Shown: positions 10,284 to 18,576, counted from the stretch's first letter. The stretch: DNA of 49,480 nt from Mycobacterium sp. WUMAC-067 (GCF_020217485.1 NZ_JAEKMI010000036.1:1-49480); one strand, 5' to 3'. Translations and numbers: made by a program. Notes: generated by a model not told the origin, from the letters alone.

Positions 10284-11534
10284 ATGCGAATTGCCCTGCT
10301 GTCCTACCGTAGTAAGACCCATTGCGGCGGACAGGGCGTCTACGTGCGCCATCTCAGCCACGGCCTGGTGGAACTCGGTCATGACGTCGAGGTGTTTTCC
10401 GGCCAGCCCTATCCCGACCTGCTCGACCCCCGCGTCCGGCTCACCGAGGTTCCGAGCCTTGATCTCTATCGGGAACCCGACCCGTTCCGGGTGCCGCGGC
10501 CGAGCGAAATCCGCGACTCCATCGACCTTCTGGAATTGCTGACCACATGGACCGCGGGCTTTCCCGAACCGCGGACCTTCACGATGCGGGCCGCACGGTT
10601 GTTGGCCGAGCGGGCAGCCGATTTCGACGTCGTCCACGACAACCAGAGCCTGGGCACCGGACTGCTCAGCATCGCGGGCGCGGGGCTGCCGGTGGTGGCC
10701 ACGGTGCACCACCCGATCACCCGCGATCGGGTGCTGGATCTGGCGGCGGCGCGATGGTGGCGAAAACCGTTGGTGCGCCGCTGGTATGGGTTCTTGGACA
10801 TGCAGCAGGAGGTCGCCCGCCACATCCCCGACCTGTTGACGGTCTCGTCGTCGTCGGCCGCCGACATCATCAGTGACTTCGGTGTCTCGCCGGACCAGCT
10901 GCACGTGGTGCCGCTCGGGGTGAACACCGAGCTGTTCAAACCGGGCTCCGGCCCGCGGGAGCCGGGCCGCATCATCGCGATCGCCAGCGCCGACACCCCG
11001 CTGAAAGGCGTCCGCACCCTGCTGCAGGCCGTCGCCAGGCTGCGCACCGTCCGGGATCTCGAGCTGCGGCTCGTCGCCAAGGTCGAACCCAACGGCCCGA
11101 CCCACAAGCTCATCGCCGAGCTCGGCATCTCCGACATCGTGCACATCACCAGCGGGCTCTCCGACGCCGAGCTCGCGGCGTTGTTCGCGTCCGCGGAGGT
11201 GGCCTGCATCCCGTCGCTCTACGAAGGCTTCTCGCTGCCGGCCGTGGAGGCCATGGCCAGCGGCACCCCGATCGTCGCCAGCCGGGTGGGCGCGCTGCCG
11301 GAAGTCCTTGGGACGGACGGCGCTTGCGCCGAGCTGGTGCCGCCCGCCGACGTGGACGCCCTGACCCGCGCGCTCGGTGAACTCCTGGATTCTCCGGAAA
11401 AGCGCCGCCACCTCGGCAAGGCGGGACGGACACGCGCAGTCGACGTGTTCAGCTGGGAAGCCGTCGCCGCCCAAACCGTTCGGGTCTACGAGCGGGCGAT
11501 CGCACGCGCCGCGCGAGGTGAAGCGACATGCTGA
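10284..11534 (+). CDS. GT4 family glycosyltransferase
   Basis: Retaining glycosyltransferase of the GT-B fold, 416 residues. The N-terminal lobe has the acceptor-site glycine loop THCGGQGVYVRHL, and the C-terminal lobe has YEGFSLPAVEAMASGTP, the E-x7-E donor motif of family GT4. The ATG is preferred to a TTG two codons upstream because AGAAGAG lies six bases ahead of it. Its stop overlaps the next gene (ATGCTGA), so it is translationally coupled to a methyltransferase and then to an alpha-toroid protein. The cluster probably builds a methylated sugar conjugate; donor and acceptor are unknown. Confidence 0.85.
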   Translation: MRIALLSYRSKTHCGGQGVYVRHLSHGLVELGHDVEVFSGQPYPDLLDPRVRLTEVPSLDLYREPDPFRVPRPSEIRDSIDLLELLTTWTAGFPEPRTFTMRAARLLAERAADFDVVHDNQSLGTGLLSIAGAGLPVVATVHHPITRDRVLDLAAARWWRKPLVRRWYGFLDMQQEVARHIPDLLTVSSSSAADIISDFGVSPDQLHVVPLGVNTELFKPGSGPREPGRIIAIASADTPLKGVRTLLQAVARLRTVRDLELRLVAKVEPNGPTHKLIAELGISDIVHITSGLSDAELAALFASAEVACIPSLYEGFSLPAVEAMASGTPIVASRVGALPEVLGTDGACAELVPPADVDALTRALGELLDSPEKRRHLGKAGRTRAVDVFSWEAVAAQTVRVYERAIARAARGEATC

Positions 11535-12286
11535 CAGTCGATTTCGATCGGCTGGGGATCGGGCCGTCGAGCAAGGTCATCGACGTGGGTTGCGGCGCGG
11601 GCCGGCACGCCTTCGAAGCGTACCGGCGTGGTGCCGACGTTGTCGCCTTTGACCGCGATGAGGACGAATTACGGTCGGTGGACACCATTTTGCGCGCGAT
11701 GGCCGACAACGGCGAGGCGCCCGCCGGCGCCTCGGCGAAGGTGGTCGTCGGGGATGCGCTCAAGTTGCCCTACGCCGACCAGACATTCGACTGCGTCATC
11801 GCCTCGGAGATTCTGGAGCACATACCGCACGACGACATCGCCATCGCCGAACTGATCAGGGTGCTCAAAGTCGGTGGCACGCTGGCGGTCAGCGTGCCGC
11901 GTTGGCTGCCCGAGCGGGTGTGCTGGTTGCTGTCCGACGAATACCACGCCAACGAGGGCGGCCACGTGCGGATCTACCGGGCCAACGAATTGCGCGGCAA
12001 GATCCTCGATGGCGGAATGGAATTGACGCATACCCATCACGCGCACGCGCTGCACTCCCCCTTCTGGTGGCTCAAATGCGCTGTGGGTGTCTCCAACACC
12101 GACCACCGGGCGGTGACCGCCTACCACAAGCTTCTGGTCTGGGATCTGATGCAGCGGCCCAAGGTCACCCAGCTGGCCGAGTCGCTGCTCAACCCGCTGG
12201 TGGGCAAGAGCGTGGCGATGTACTTCGTCAAACAACAGGAGGCCGATAGCCAAGCGACCGCGGGATATTCAGTTGCATCGGTCTAA
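11528..12286 (+). CDS. SAM-dependent methyltransferase (Methyltransf_11 type)
   Basis: A 252-residue class I methyltransferase. Motif I is VIDVGCGAGRHAFEA near residue 18, the acidic end of strand 2 is VVAFDRD, and motif IV follows as DQTFDCVIASEILEHIP. The C-terminal half contains an HTHHAHALHSPFWWLKC segment that could form a lipid or aromatic acceptor site. It overlaps the glycosyltransferase by seven bases and the next gene by 14, so the three products should be made together. It may methylate the sugar or lipid handled by the GT4 enzyme. Confidence 0.82.
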   Translation: MLTVDFDRLGIGPSSKVIDVGCGAGRHAFEAYRRGADVVAFDRDEDELRSVDTILRAMADNGEAPAGASAKVVVGDALKLPYADQTFDCVIASEILEHIPHDDIAIAELIRVLKVGGTLAVSVPRWLPERVCWLLSDEYHANEGGHVRIYRANELRGKILDGGMELTHTHHAHALHSPFWWLKCAVGVSNTDHRAVTAYHKLLVWDLMQRPKVTQLAESLLNPLVGKSVAMYFVKQQEADSQATAGYSVASV

Positions 12287-13349
12287 CCTGCCCGCGGTCG
12301 CGGGGGTACTCACTCCCGAACAATGCCGACAGACCGCGCTGTCCATTGCCGCCGCACAGGAATCCTCGGGAGCCATCCCCTGGTTCGACGGCGGCCACAC
12401 CGACCCGTGGGATCACGTGGAGTGCGCGATGGCGCTCACCACCGCCGGGCTGCTGGAGCCGGCGCGGGCGGCCTTCGACTGGAGCCGCCGCACCCAGCGG
12501 TCGGATGGTTCCTGGCCCATCCAGTTTCGGGCGGGTGTGATCGAAGACGCCAACAGCGACAGCAACTTCTGCGCCTACATTGCCGCGGGTGTCTGGCACC
12601 ACGTGCTCGTCACCGGCGACGCGTCGTTCGCGGCCGAGATGTGGCCGGTGGTGCACAAGGCGATTGACTTCGTCATCGACATGCAGATCGGCAACGGCGA
12701 GATCGCTTGGGCTCGAAGCGAAGCCGGTCTGTTGCCGGAGGCCCTGCTGACCGGGTGCTCCAGCGTGTTTCACAGCATCCGCTGCGCGCTCGCGCTGGCC
12801 GCCTTCGTTGACGATCCCCAGCCGGAGTGGGAATTGGCGGTGGGCAGACTGGGCCACGCCATCACCGACCACCCGGAGGCGTTCACCGAAAAAGAGCGCT
12901 ACTCGATGGACTGGTACTACCCGATCCTCGGCAGCGCCTTGCGTGGTCCGGCGGCGGCCGCGCGCATCAAGCAGCGCTGGGATGACTTCGTGGTCGATGG
13001 TCTGGGCATCCGATGCGTCGGCGATCGCCCCTGGGTCACCGGCGCCGAGACGTGCGAGCTGGTGATGGCGCTGGATGCCCTCGGCCAGCGCCAGGACGCC
13101 CATCGCCAGTTCGCCGCGATGCAGCACCTTCGCGAGGACGACGGATCCTATTGGACGGGCCTGGTTTTCGCGGACGGGAAACGGTGGCCCGAGGAGCGCA
13201 CCACCTGGACCGGCGCCGCGATGATCCTGGCGGCGGACGCCCTGTCGGGCGCGACCGGCGGCGCGGGGATCTTCCGCGGCGACGCGCTACCGATGGGCCT
13301 GCAGACCGACTTCGACTGCGAATGCGTCGTCACCGGGCCGGGCCGGTAA
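12273..13349 (+). CDS. Alpha/alpha-toroid protein of prenyltransferase/glycosidase fold
   Basis: A 358-residue protein with repeated helical hairpins. Motifs such as WFDGGHTDPWDHVECAMAL, RRTQRSDGSWPI and REDDGSYWTG recur at intervals, as in alpha-toroid proteins (terpene cyclases, prenyltransferase beta subunits, six-hairpin glycosidases). Relatives are often annotated as prenyltransferase, but I see neither the DxDD motif of cyclases nor a zinc triad, so a six-hairpin carbohydrate-active role is equally possible. The start is a TTG inside the end of the methyltransferase gene; no better start exists before the conserved region. It is the third gene of the coupled operon. Confidence 0.65.
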   Translation: MHRSNLPAVAGVLTPEQCRQTALSIAAAQESSGAIPWFDGGHTDPWDHVECAMALTTAGLLEPARAAFDWSRRTQRSDGSWPIQFRAGVIEDANSDSNFCAYIAAGVWHHVLVTGDASFAAEMWPVVHKAIDFVIDMQIGNGEIAWARSEAGLLPEALLTGCSSVFHSIRCALALAAFVDDPQPEWELAVGRLGHAITDHPEAFTEKERYSMDWYYPILGSALRGPAAAARIKQRWDDFVVDGLGIRCVGDRPWVTGAETCELVMALDALGQRQDAHRQFAAMQHLREDDGSYWTGLVFADGKRWPEERTTWTGAAMILAADALSGATGGAGIFRGDALPMGLQTDFDCECVVTGPGR

Positions 13350-13362
13350 GCGCAGACCTCCG

Positions 13363-14025
13363 CTACACCGGCTCCCCGGGCTGGCCGCCGACCCGTTCGA
13401 GCACCCGTAGCGATCCGGTGGCCGATACCTCCCGGAACTTCCCGGAATCGATTGCGCGGCAGTAGATGTAATACGGCGGACGCCCACCGTCTTTGGGGTC
13501 GGGGAACACGTCGTGGATGACCAGCGCCCCACCGGCATCGACCCACTTGGCCCAACCGTCGAAGTCCCGGTTCGAGGCGTCCTCGCTGTGGCCGCCGTCG
13601 ATGAACAGGAACTGCAACGGGGCCCGCCACGCCCGCGCCACCAGGGGCGACTTGCCGACGATCGTGACGACGTGTTCGTCCAACTGGGCGGTGTCGAGGG
13701 TGCGACGAAACGTCGGCAGGGTGTCGAACAAGCCCGTGACCTCGTCCACCAGCGAGGCGTCGTGGTATTCCCAGCCGGCCTGATGCTCCTCGGAGCCGTG
13801 GTGGTGGTCGATCGTGTAGAGCACGCTGGCGGTCTGCTGCGCCGCCGCGCCCAGCAACAGCGTGGACTTGCCGCAGTATGTCCCGATCTCCACGCCGGTG
13901 CCGCCGCGGAGATAGCGCAGCGCGGCGTCGTAGAGCGCGCGCCCTTCGTCGGCCGGCATGAAACCTTGTACCTGTTCGGCCAGTGCGAACAAGCGCTCGG
14001 GCGCGCCCGCGTCGACGTGATCCAT
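13363..14025 (-). CDS. Class I SAM methyltransferase (Methyltransf_24 type)
   Basis: A 220-residue O-methyltransferase-like protein. Motif I is GVEIGTYCGKSTLLLG near residue 43, the acidic strand is LYTIDHHHGSEEHQ, and LFIDGGHSEDAS with LVIHDVFPDP supply the metal-binding and catalytic acidic residues typical of this family. The gene converges on the alpha-toroid gene with 13 bases between stops. Relatives occur with GT4/methyltransferase/toroid genes in other actinobacteria as I recall, so it may act in the same pathway although it is on the other strand. Confidence 0.75.
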   Translation of the reverse strand: MDHVDAGAPERLFALAEQVQGFMPADEGRALYDAALRYLRGGTGVEIGTYCGKSTLLLGAAAQQTASVLYTIDHHHGSEEHQAGWEYHDASLVDEVTGLFDTLPTFRRTLDTAQLDEHVVTIVGKSPLVARAWRAPLQFLFIDGGHSEDASNRDFDGWAKWVDAGGALVIHDVFPDPKDGGRPPYYIYCRAIDSGKFREVSATGSLRVLERVGGQPGEPV

Positions 14026-14144
14026 CAGGTGAACCTATCGTCTGGATCGGCGCCGCCGTCGCCGTGGTCGATGTTCGCGCTGAGCGATCACACGAGGTCG
14101 TCGTGCCGGCCGGCCAGCGGGCGCGGCGCGATCCCTTTACCATC

Positions 14145-14840
14145 ATGGGCGTGCGCGCCTTGCCTATTCGTAAATTCGGTGCTGTCGGCCTTGCCGCGGT
14201 CACGGTCGCGGCCGCCCTTGTGCTGGCTGCCGCACCCCTTCCGCCCGCGTCGCCACTCGCGGCGCCACCGGCGGCGGCCGCCTGCCCGCCGGTGCAGGTT
14301 GTGTTTGCCCGCGGCCGCAATGAGTCGCCCGGACCCGGCGTGCTGGGCAACGCGTTCATCAGTGCCCTGCGGTCCAAGGTGAACCGGACCGTCGACGCCT
14401 ATGCCGTGCGATACCCCGCCGACACCGAGGTCGCCCAGGGCGCCAACGACATGAGCCACCACATCCAGGACGTGGTCAACAGTTGCCCCGACACGCGGCT
14501 GGTGCTCGGCGGCTACTCGCTGGGCGCGGCCGTCACCGACGTCGTGCTCGCGGCGCCCATCGGCGCGTTCGGTTTCGACAGCCCCCTGCCGCCGGGCGTC
14601 GATCAGCACATCGCCGCGGTCGCGTTGTTCGGTAACGGAAGCCAATGGGTGGGTCCGATCACCAACTTCAACCCGACCTATAACGACCGGACCATCGAGC
14701 TGTGCCACGGCGCCGACCCGATCTGCAACCCGGCCGACCCCAACACGTGGAAGCAGAACTGGCCGCAGCATCTCGCCGGCGCCTACATCGACGCGGGCAT
14801 GGCCAATGAGGCCGCCGACTTCGTCGCGGGCAAGCTCTGA
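14145..14840 (+). CDS. Secreted cutinase-family serine esterase
   Basis: Predicted exported carboxylesterase or lipase of the cutinase family (CULPs), acting on esters outside the cell. The 231-residue protein has an Ala/Pro-rich signal peptide (about residues 1-45). The mature enzyme starts at CPPVQVVFARG, and the nucleophile Ser lies in GGYSLGAA. Asp in CHGADPICN and His in PQHLAGAYID complete the triad. Four cysteines fit the two family disulfides. The ATG giving MGVRALPIRKFG is preferred, since the longer frame adds 54 Arg-rich residues ahead of the signal. It most resembles Cut4-type proteins. Confidence 0.88.
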   Translation: MGVRALPIRKFGAVGLAAVTVAAALVLAAAPLPPASPLAAPPAAAACPPVQVVFARGRNESPGPGVLGNAFISALRSKVNRTVDAYAVRYPADTEVAQGANDMSHHIQDVVNSCPDTRLVLGGYSLGAAVTDVVLAAPIGAFGFDSPLPPGVDQHIAAVALFGNGSQWVGPITNFNPTYNDRTIELCHGADPICNPADPNTWKQNWPQHLAGAYIDAGMANEAADFVAGKL

Positions 14841-14967
14841 TCGATTCGGCTAGGCGCCGATAGCCCAGGCTCCAGACGCCCGTGTTGTTTCCGGCGGCTG
14901 GTGCGTGCGTTGATCCCGGCACAGACGGGTATTAGGAACTCCAGCTGCGCGCGGAGGGATTTAGCCA

Positions 14968-16452
14968 TTGCCGGATGACCAGATCGTCGACCTCAGATCC
15001 GCGCTCGCCAGGCTAGCGCGCCATTCCAAGCAGCTGATCGAGACCGACCGTCCGATCGACCCTATCGGCGAACTCGCCGGCGTCTACCGCCGCATCGGCG
15101 CCGGTGGAACCGTCGAACGACCGACACGCATCGGACCGGCCATGATTTTCAACAACGTGACCGGCTTCCCCGGCTGGCGGGTGCTCGTCGGACTGATGGC
15201 CAGCCGCAAACGTGTCGGCATCCTGCTCGAATCACCGGCGAACCGGCTCACCCAACGCATGGCCGAAGCCTACGAAAACGCCTTGGGACCAACGGATTTC
15301 AGTGGCGACCAGGCGCCCTGTCAAGAGGTCGTGCATCGCGCCGACGCCCCGGACTTCGATCTGCGGACTCTGCTGCCCGCGCCCACCAACACCGACCTGG
15401 ATGCCGGCCCCTACTTCTGCCTCGGTTTGGTGCTGGGCAGCGACCCAGAACTCGGCACCGATGTCACCATTCACCGGTTGTGCGTGCAGGGCCGCGACGA
15501 GATGACGATCTTCTTCGCGCCCGGCCGCCACATCGACGCCTTCCGGCAACGCGCCGAAGCCGAGGGACGCAAATTCGAGATCACGGTCAACATGGGCCTG
15601 GACCCGGCGATCCCGATCGGCGCCACCTTCGAGGCGCCGACGACCCCGCTCGGCTACGACGAGCTGGCCATCGCCGGCGGCCTGCGCGGCAGGCCGGTCG
15701 AACTTGTCAGGGGCGTCACGGTCGAACAGAAGGCAATCGCCTCGGCCGAGGTCGTCATCGAGGGGCACATCATTCCCGGGGAACGGCAGGCCGAAGACCA
15801 GAACACCCACACCGGGCACGCCATGCCGGAGTTCCCCGGTTACGACGGGCCGGCCAACCCCGCGTTGCCGGTGATCAAGGTGACCGCGGTGACCACCCGC
15901 ACCGATCCGATTTTGCAGACCCTGGTCGGCCCCGGCGAAGAGCACGTCAGTCTCGCCGGAATCCCCACGGAGGCCAGCATTTTCCACGCCCTGCACGACG
16001 CCATGCCCGGATTCGTGACCGACGTCTACTCCCATAGCGCCGGGGGCGGCAAGTTCCTGGCCATCCTCAAGTGCAACAAGACCAAGGCCTTTGATGACGG
16101 TCGCGCGCGCCAAGCCGCGCTCGTGGCGTTGGGTGTCTATTCGGAGTTAAAGAACGTCATCCTGGTGGATGCCGACGTCGACATCTTCGACAGCGACGAC
16201 GTGCTGTGGGCGATGCAAACCCGGATGCAGGGTAACCGCGACATCATCACCATTCCCGGTGTGGCCGGCCACGTTCTGGATCCGACCCAGCAGCCGGAGT
16301 ACGACCCGACGCTGCCGGCTAAAGGCACCAGCTGCAAAACAATTTTCGACGCCACCGCACCGTTTCACATGCAAGCCCAGTTCGAACGCGCGCACTTCCG
16401 CGACGTCGACCCCCGCCCGTATGCCCCCGATCTCGACTTGGAGTATCCGTGA
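14968..16452 (+). CDS. UbiD-family prFMN-dependent decarboxylase
   Basis: Reversible decarboxylase of aromatic or unsaturated acids using prenylated FMN made by UbiX. The 494-residue protein has family landmarks in order: ESPANRLTQRMAEAY near 88, FFAPGRHI near 182, NMGLDPAIPIGATFEAP near 208, then EVVIEGHIIPGE (261-272) and MPEFPGYDG (286-294), which carry the conserved acids. The start is a TTG with GGAGGG nine bases upstream. It overlaps the UbiX gene, so cofactor and enzyme are produced together. The substrate is unknown; a relic of a luciferase-like oxygenase next door hints at a catabolic locus. Confidence 0.9.
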   Translation: MPDDQIVDLRSALARLARHSKQLIETDRPIDPIGELAGVYRRIGAGGTVERPTRIGPAMIFNNVTGFPGWRVLVGLMASRKRVGILLESPANRLTQRMAEAYENALGPTDFSGDQAPCQEVVHRADAPDFDLRTLLPAPTNTDLDAGPYFCLGLVLGSDPELGTDVTIHRLCVQGRDEMTIFFAPGRHIDAFRQRAEAEGRKFEITVNMGLDPAIPIGATFEAPTTPLGYDELAIAGGLRGRPVELVRGVTVEQKAIASAEVVIEGHIIPGERQAEDQNTHTGHAMPEFPGYDGPANPALPVIKVTAVTTRTDPILQTLVGPGEEHVSLAGIPTEASIFHALHDAMPGFVTDVYSHSAGGGKFLAILKCNKTKAFDDGRARQAALVALGVYSELKNVILVDADVDIFDSDDVLWAMQTRMQGNRDIITIPGVAGHVLDPTQQPEYDPTLPAKGTSCKTIFDATAPFHMQAQFERAHFRDVDPRPYAPDLDLEYP

Positions 16453-17102
16453 TGACCCAGCCGACCCAGCCCGACCGCCTCATCGTCGGGATCACCGGCG
16501 CCACCGGAATCGTCTACGGTGTCCGGGCCCTCGACGTGCTGCGCAGCGTCGGCATCGAGACCCACCTCATCGTCACCCGCGCCGGGCACCTGACCCGCGC
16601 CTACGAAACCGACCTGACCCGAGAGGAAATCGAGGCCCGCGCCGACCACGTGTACAGCGTCACCGACGTCGGCGCCCCCATGGCGTCAGGTTCCTTCCTC
16701 ACGCGGGGCATGCTGATCGCGCCCGCATCGATGCGCAGCGTGGGCGAGATAGCCAACGGCGTGTCCAGCTCGCTACTGTCCCGGGCGGCGGACGTCGTCC
16801 TGAAGGAACGTCGCCGTTTGGTGCTCATGGTGCGCGAAGCGCCACTCAACCTGATCCACCTGCGCAACATGGCGACCATCAGCGAAGCCGGCGGCACCAT
16901 CTTTCCGCCGGTGCCGGCCTTCTATTTCCGGCCCACCAGCATCGAGGACATTGTCGACCACTCCGTCGGCCGCGCTCTCGACCAATTCGGCATCCACACC
17001 GACGTCTTCCCCCGGTGGGACGACGACCTGCGCCGGGCCGTCGCGCAACGCGGTACGCCGGAAGTGCAGGAATCGCAGGAAGTGCCGGCGGGCCACGCCT
17101 AA
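16452..17102 (+). CDS. UbiX-like flavin prenyltransferase
   Basis: Makes prenylated FMN from FMN and dimethylallyl phosphate for the adjacent UbiD enzyme. The 216-residue flavoprotein starts with LIVGITGATGIVYGVRAL (flavin phosphate loop). APASMRSVGEIANGVSSSLLSRAADVVLKERR and MVREAPLNLIHLRNM follow, all hallmark UbiX/Pad1 segments (the first given here spans about residues 90-121). The ATG overlaps the UbiD stop by one base; a GTG one codon earlier is possible. The C-terminal 25 residues are hydrophilic and look variable. The stop lies on top of the stop of an antisense LLM relic. Confidence 0.88.
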   Translation: MTQPTQPDRLIVGITGATGIVYGVRALDVLRSVGIETHLIVTRAGHLTRAYETDLTREEIEARADHVYSVTDVGAPMASGSFLTRGMLIAPASMRSVGEIANGVSSSLLSRAADVVLKERRRLVLMVREAPLNLIHLRNMATISEAGGTIFPPVPAFYFRPTSIEDIVDHSVGRALDQFGIHTDVFPRWDDDLRRAVAQRGTPEVQESQEVPAGHA

Positions 17103-17308
17103 CGCAGGTTGGTGTGGGTCAGGTAGTCGAGTTGCACGAACCGGTCGGCCACCATCATCGGATGGTGGTGGGGCAGGCTGACCACCCCGGAACCAAGCCG
17201 GATCCGTTGGGTCCGTTGCCCGGCAACCGCCAGGAATATCGCCGGATCGGCGATATTCTCCCAGGCGGATACCCCGCCCGGAACCTGGCGCGGCGGACCG
17301 TCGCCGGA
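17099..17308 (-). pseudogene. LLM-class flavin oxidoreductase, N-terminal relic
   Basis: On the minus strand an open stretch of about 70 codons, bounded by TGA and TAG, encodes DPAIFLAVAGQRTQRIRLGS followed by GVVSLPHHHP and VADRFVQLDYLTH. About 25 of 46 positions match the intact LLM protein at 36179-37342 (SPEIFIAAAAERAKRIRFGT, then GVISLSYHNP and VADRLMLLDHLTH). No start codon precedes it, and the rest of the barrel is missing after LTH. This is a decayed fragment of a luciferase-like monooxygenase gene. Its stop overlaps the ubiX stop. Confidence 0.75.
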
Positions 17309-17339
17309 TCAGGCCCGAGGACCGCTGAGTCAATGTGCG

Positions 17340-17619
17340 AGCGGAAACTAAAATAGAACACATATGTTCAGCCGCAGTATATGTTTTTCCGGCCGCGATA
17401 TATATGTCTATAGCAAATTCATAAGGTGGATTGCGCGTGTTTATAGGGCCGCCAAAAGGTCAATTAAAATCAACGAGAACGTGTACGAAAACCGAAGTTC
17501 AGCGTCCTTTTGGCCACGTCGGACGTGTTGAGTTCGCCGCAACCCGATAAATAGCGTCTCGGGGCAACCGGGCACGCCGACGTGTTCGTTCCGGTCCAAG
17601 TCCGCTGAAGGGAAATCGG
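17340..17619. promoter_or_regulatory. AT-rich region upstream of the PE gene
   Basis: About 100 bases from 17340 are strikingly AT-rich against the GC-rich surroundings, with runs such as GATATATATGTCTATAG. It includes an inverted repeat GAACA-N4-TGTTC at 17356-17369. The remainder up to the PE start is unannotated, ending in a ribosome site (AAGGGA) ahead of the PE ATG. It may hold the PE promoter or a scar of imported DNA. A 37-codon frame from GTG 17437 is not convincing. Confidence 0.4.
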
Positions 17620-17919
17620 ATGTCATTCGTATCTGGTGCTCCAGACAAGTTGTCGGCCGCGGCCGCAAACCTCCAATCGATCGGCGCCGCGCTGAACGCC
17701 GAGAACACCGCCGCGGCGGGCCCGACGGTCGCGGTCGTTCCGGCGGCGGCCGATGAGGTTTCGGTCTTGGCCGCGGTGCGGTTTGCCGCTCATGCTCAGC
17801 GGTTTCAGGAACTGAGTGCGCGCGCGGCCGCGATTCAAGACTTGCTGGCGGTGATGTTGGCCGCGAGCGCCGGCTCGTATGCGGCGACCGAGGCGGCCAA
17901 CGCGGCGTCGGCCGACTGA
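17620..17919 (+). CDS. PE family protein
   Basis: A 99-residue stand-alone PE-domain protein, the class exported by ESX type VII systems as a heterodimer with a PPE partner. It opens MSFVSGAPDKLSAAAANLQS and has the expected LNAENTAAAGPTVAVVPAAADEVS segment. Its end contains Y87-AAT-E91, the YxxxD/E export motif. There is no C-terminal extension. The expected PPE partner begins 29 bases downstream but is a pseudogene, so the protein is either orphaned or uses a PPE encoded elsewhere. Confidence 0.92.
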   Translation: MSFVSGAPDKLSAAAANLQSIGAALNAENTAAAGPTVAVVPAAADEVSVLAAVRFAAHAQRFQELSARAAAIQDLLAVMLAASAGSYAATEAANAASAD

Positions 17920-17948
17920 GCGCGCGGGGCTACTGAGGGATCAGAGCA

Positions 17949-18321
17949 ACGGACTATGGCTTGCTGCCGCCCGAGGTCAACTCGGCGCGCATTTACGCCG
18001 CGCTGAAATCTATTGACGATTATATTTCGGAATACACGATGATCGACGATATGGTCGCGCTGCACAGCAAGTACTCGGGCCATTCATGCCAACGGCAACG
18101 GCAGCCGCGCAGGGCACCAACGCCATTGTTGCCGTGACGACATTCATGAAAGGTTTGACGCCCGCGGCCGCCAGGGTGTCGAGGGTGTCGAGGGTGGAGC
18201 TAATGCGCTGGGTTCCGCCGCGGCCGGGGCCGGCGGAAACGCGCGGCGGCCTGGGCGGGGCGCACCCTTCCGGCGTACGGATTCACGCCCGGTCGTGATG
18301 GCCAGGCCACCGGCCGCCGGC
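17949..18321 (+). pseudogene. Degenerate PPE gene
   Basis: Directly after the PE gene the sequence reads DYGLLPPEVNSARIYA, the canonical PPE N-terminus, but the start codon is ACG instead of ATG. The conserved PPE interior is then missing. PPE-like pieces follow in shifting frames: VAVTTFMKGLTPAAAR (from about 18130), GGANALGSAAAGAGG (about 18200), LPAYGFTP (18267-18290) and VVMARPPAAG (18292-18321), the last resembling the usual PPE C-terminus but followed by TGG instead of a stop. I infer an internal deletion of most of the gene plus several frameshifts. Confidence 0.75.
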
Positions 18322-18369
18322 TGGGACGATAAAAGGGCGCTACGCGCGCCCGGCGAATCAAAAAGGTGA

Positions 18370-18576
18370 TCAGGCCGGAGTGTTACTGCTGGAGCAGGCC
18401 CTGAAATTGCGGATCAGCGGAATAACCGCACTGCCCGAGACCGCGGCGCGCTGACGGGCGCGAAACGAAGGGTGGCGACGCATCGCTTCGTTACGTTCGC
18501 GTTCCCGACGTTGGGCGGCGGCCCATACCGGGTGGGACTGAAGGAAGATAACCGTGCCTTCTTGGGTATTCGCCAC
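18370..18576 (-). CDS. Small hypothetical protein
   Basis: A 68-residue frame from a GTG with AGGAG eight bases upstream. It encodes a short hydrophobic start (VANTQEGTVIFLQSHPVW), then an Arg-rich stretch (AAAQRRERERNEAMRRH). The frame stays open upstream to 18774, but the ribosome site supports the shorter start. I do not recognise it. The clear Shine-Dalgarno favours a real gene; the position beside PPE debris and low complexity argue against. Confidence 0.35.
   Translation of the reverse strand: MANTQEGTVIFLQSHPVWAAAQRRERERNEAMRRHPSFRARQRAAVSGSAVIPLIRNFRACSSSNTPA

Noticed and set aside
17437..17550. 37-codon frame from GTG after AAGGTGG
   Set aside because: It lies in the AT-rich island, with no conserved feature and atypical codon use; chance is more likely.
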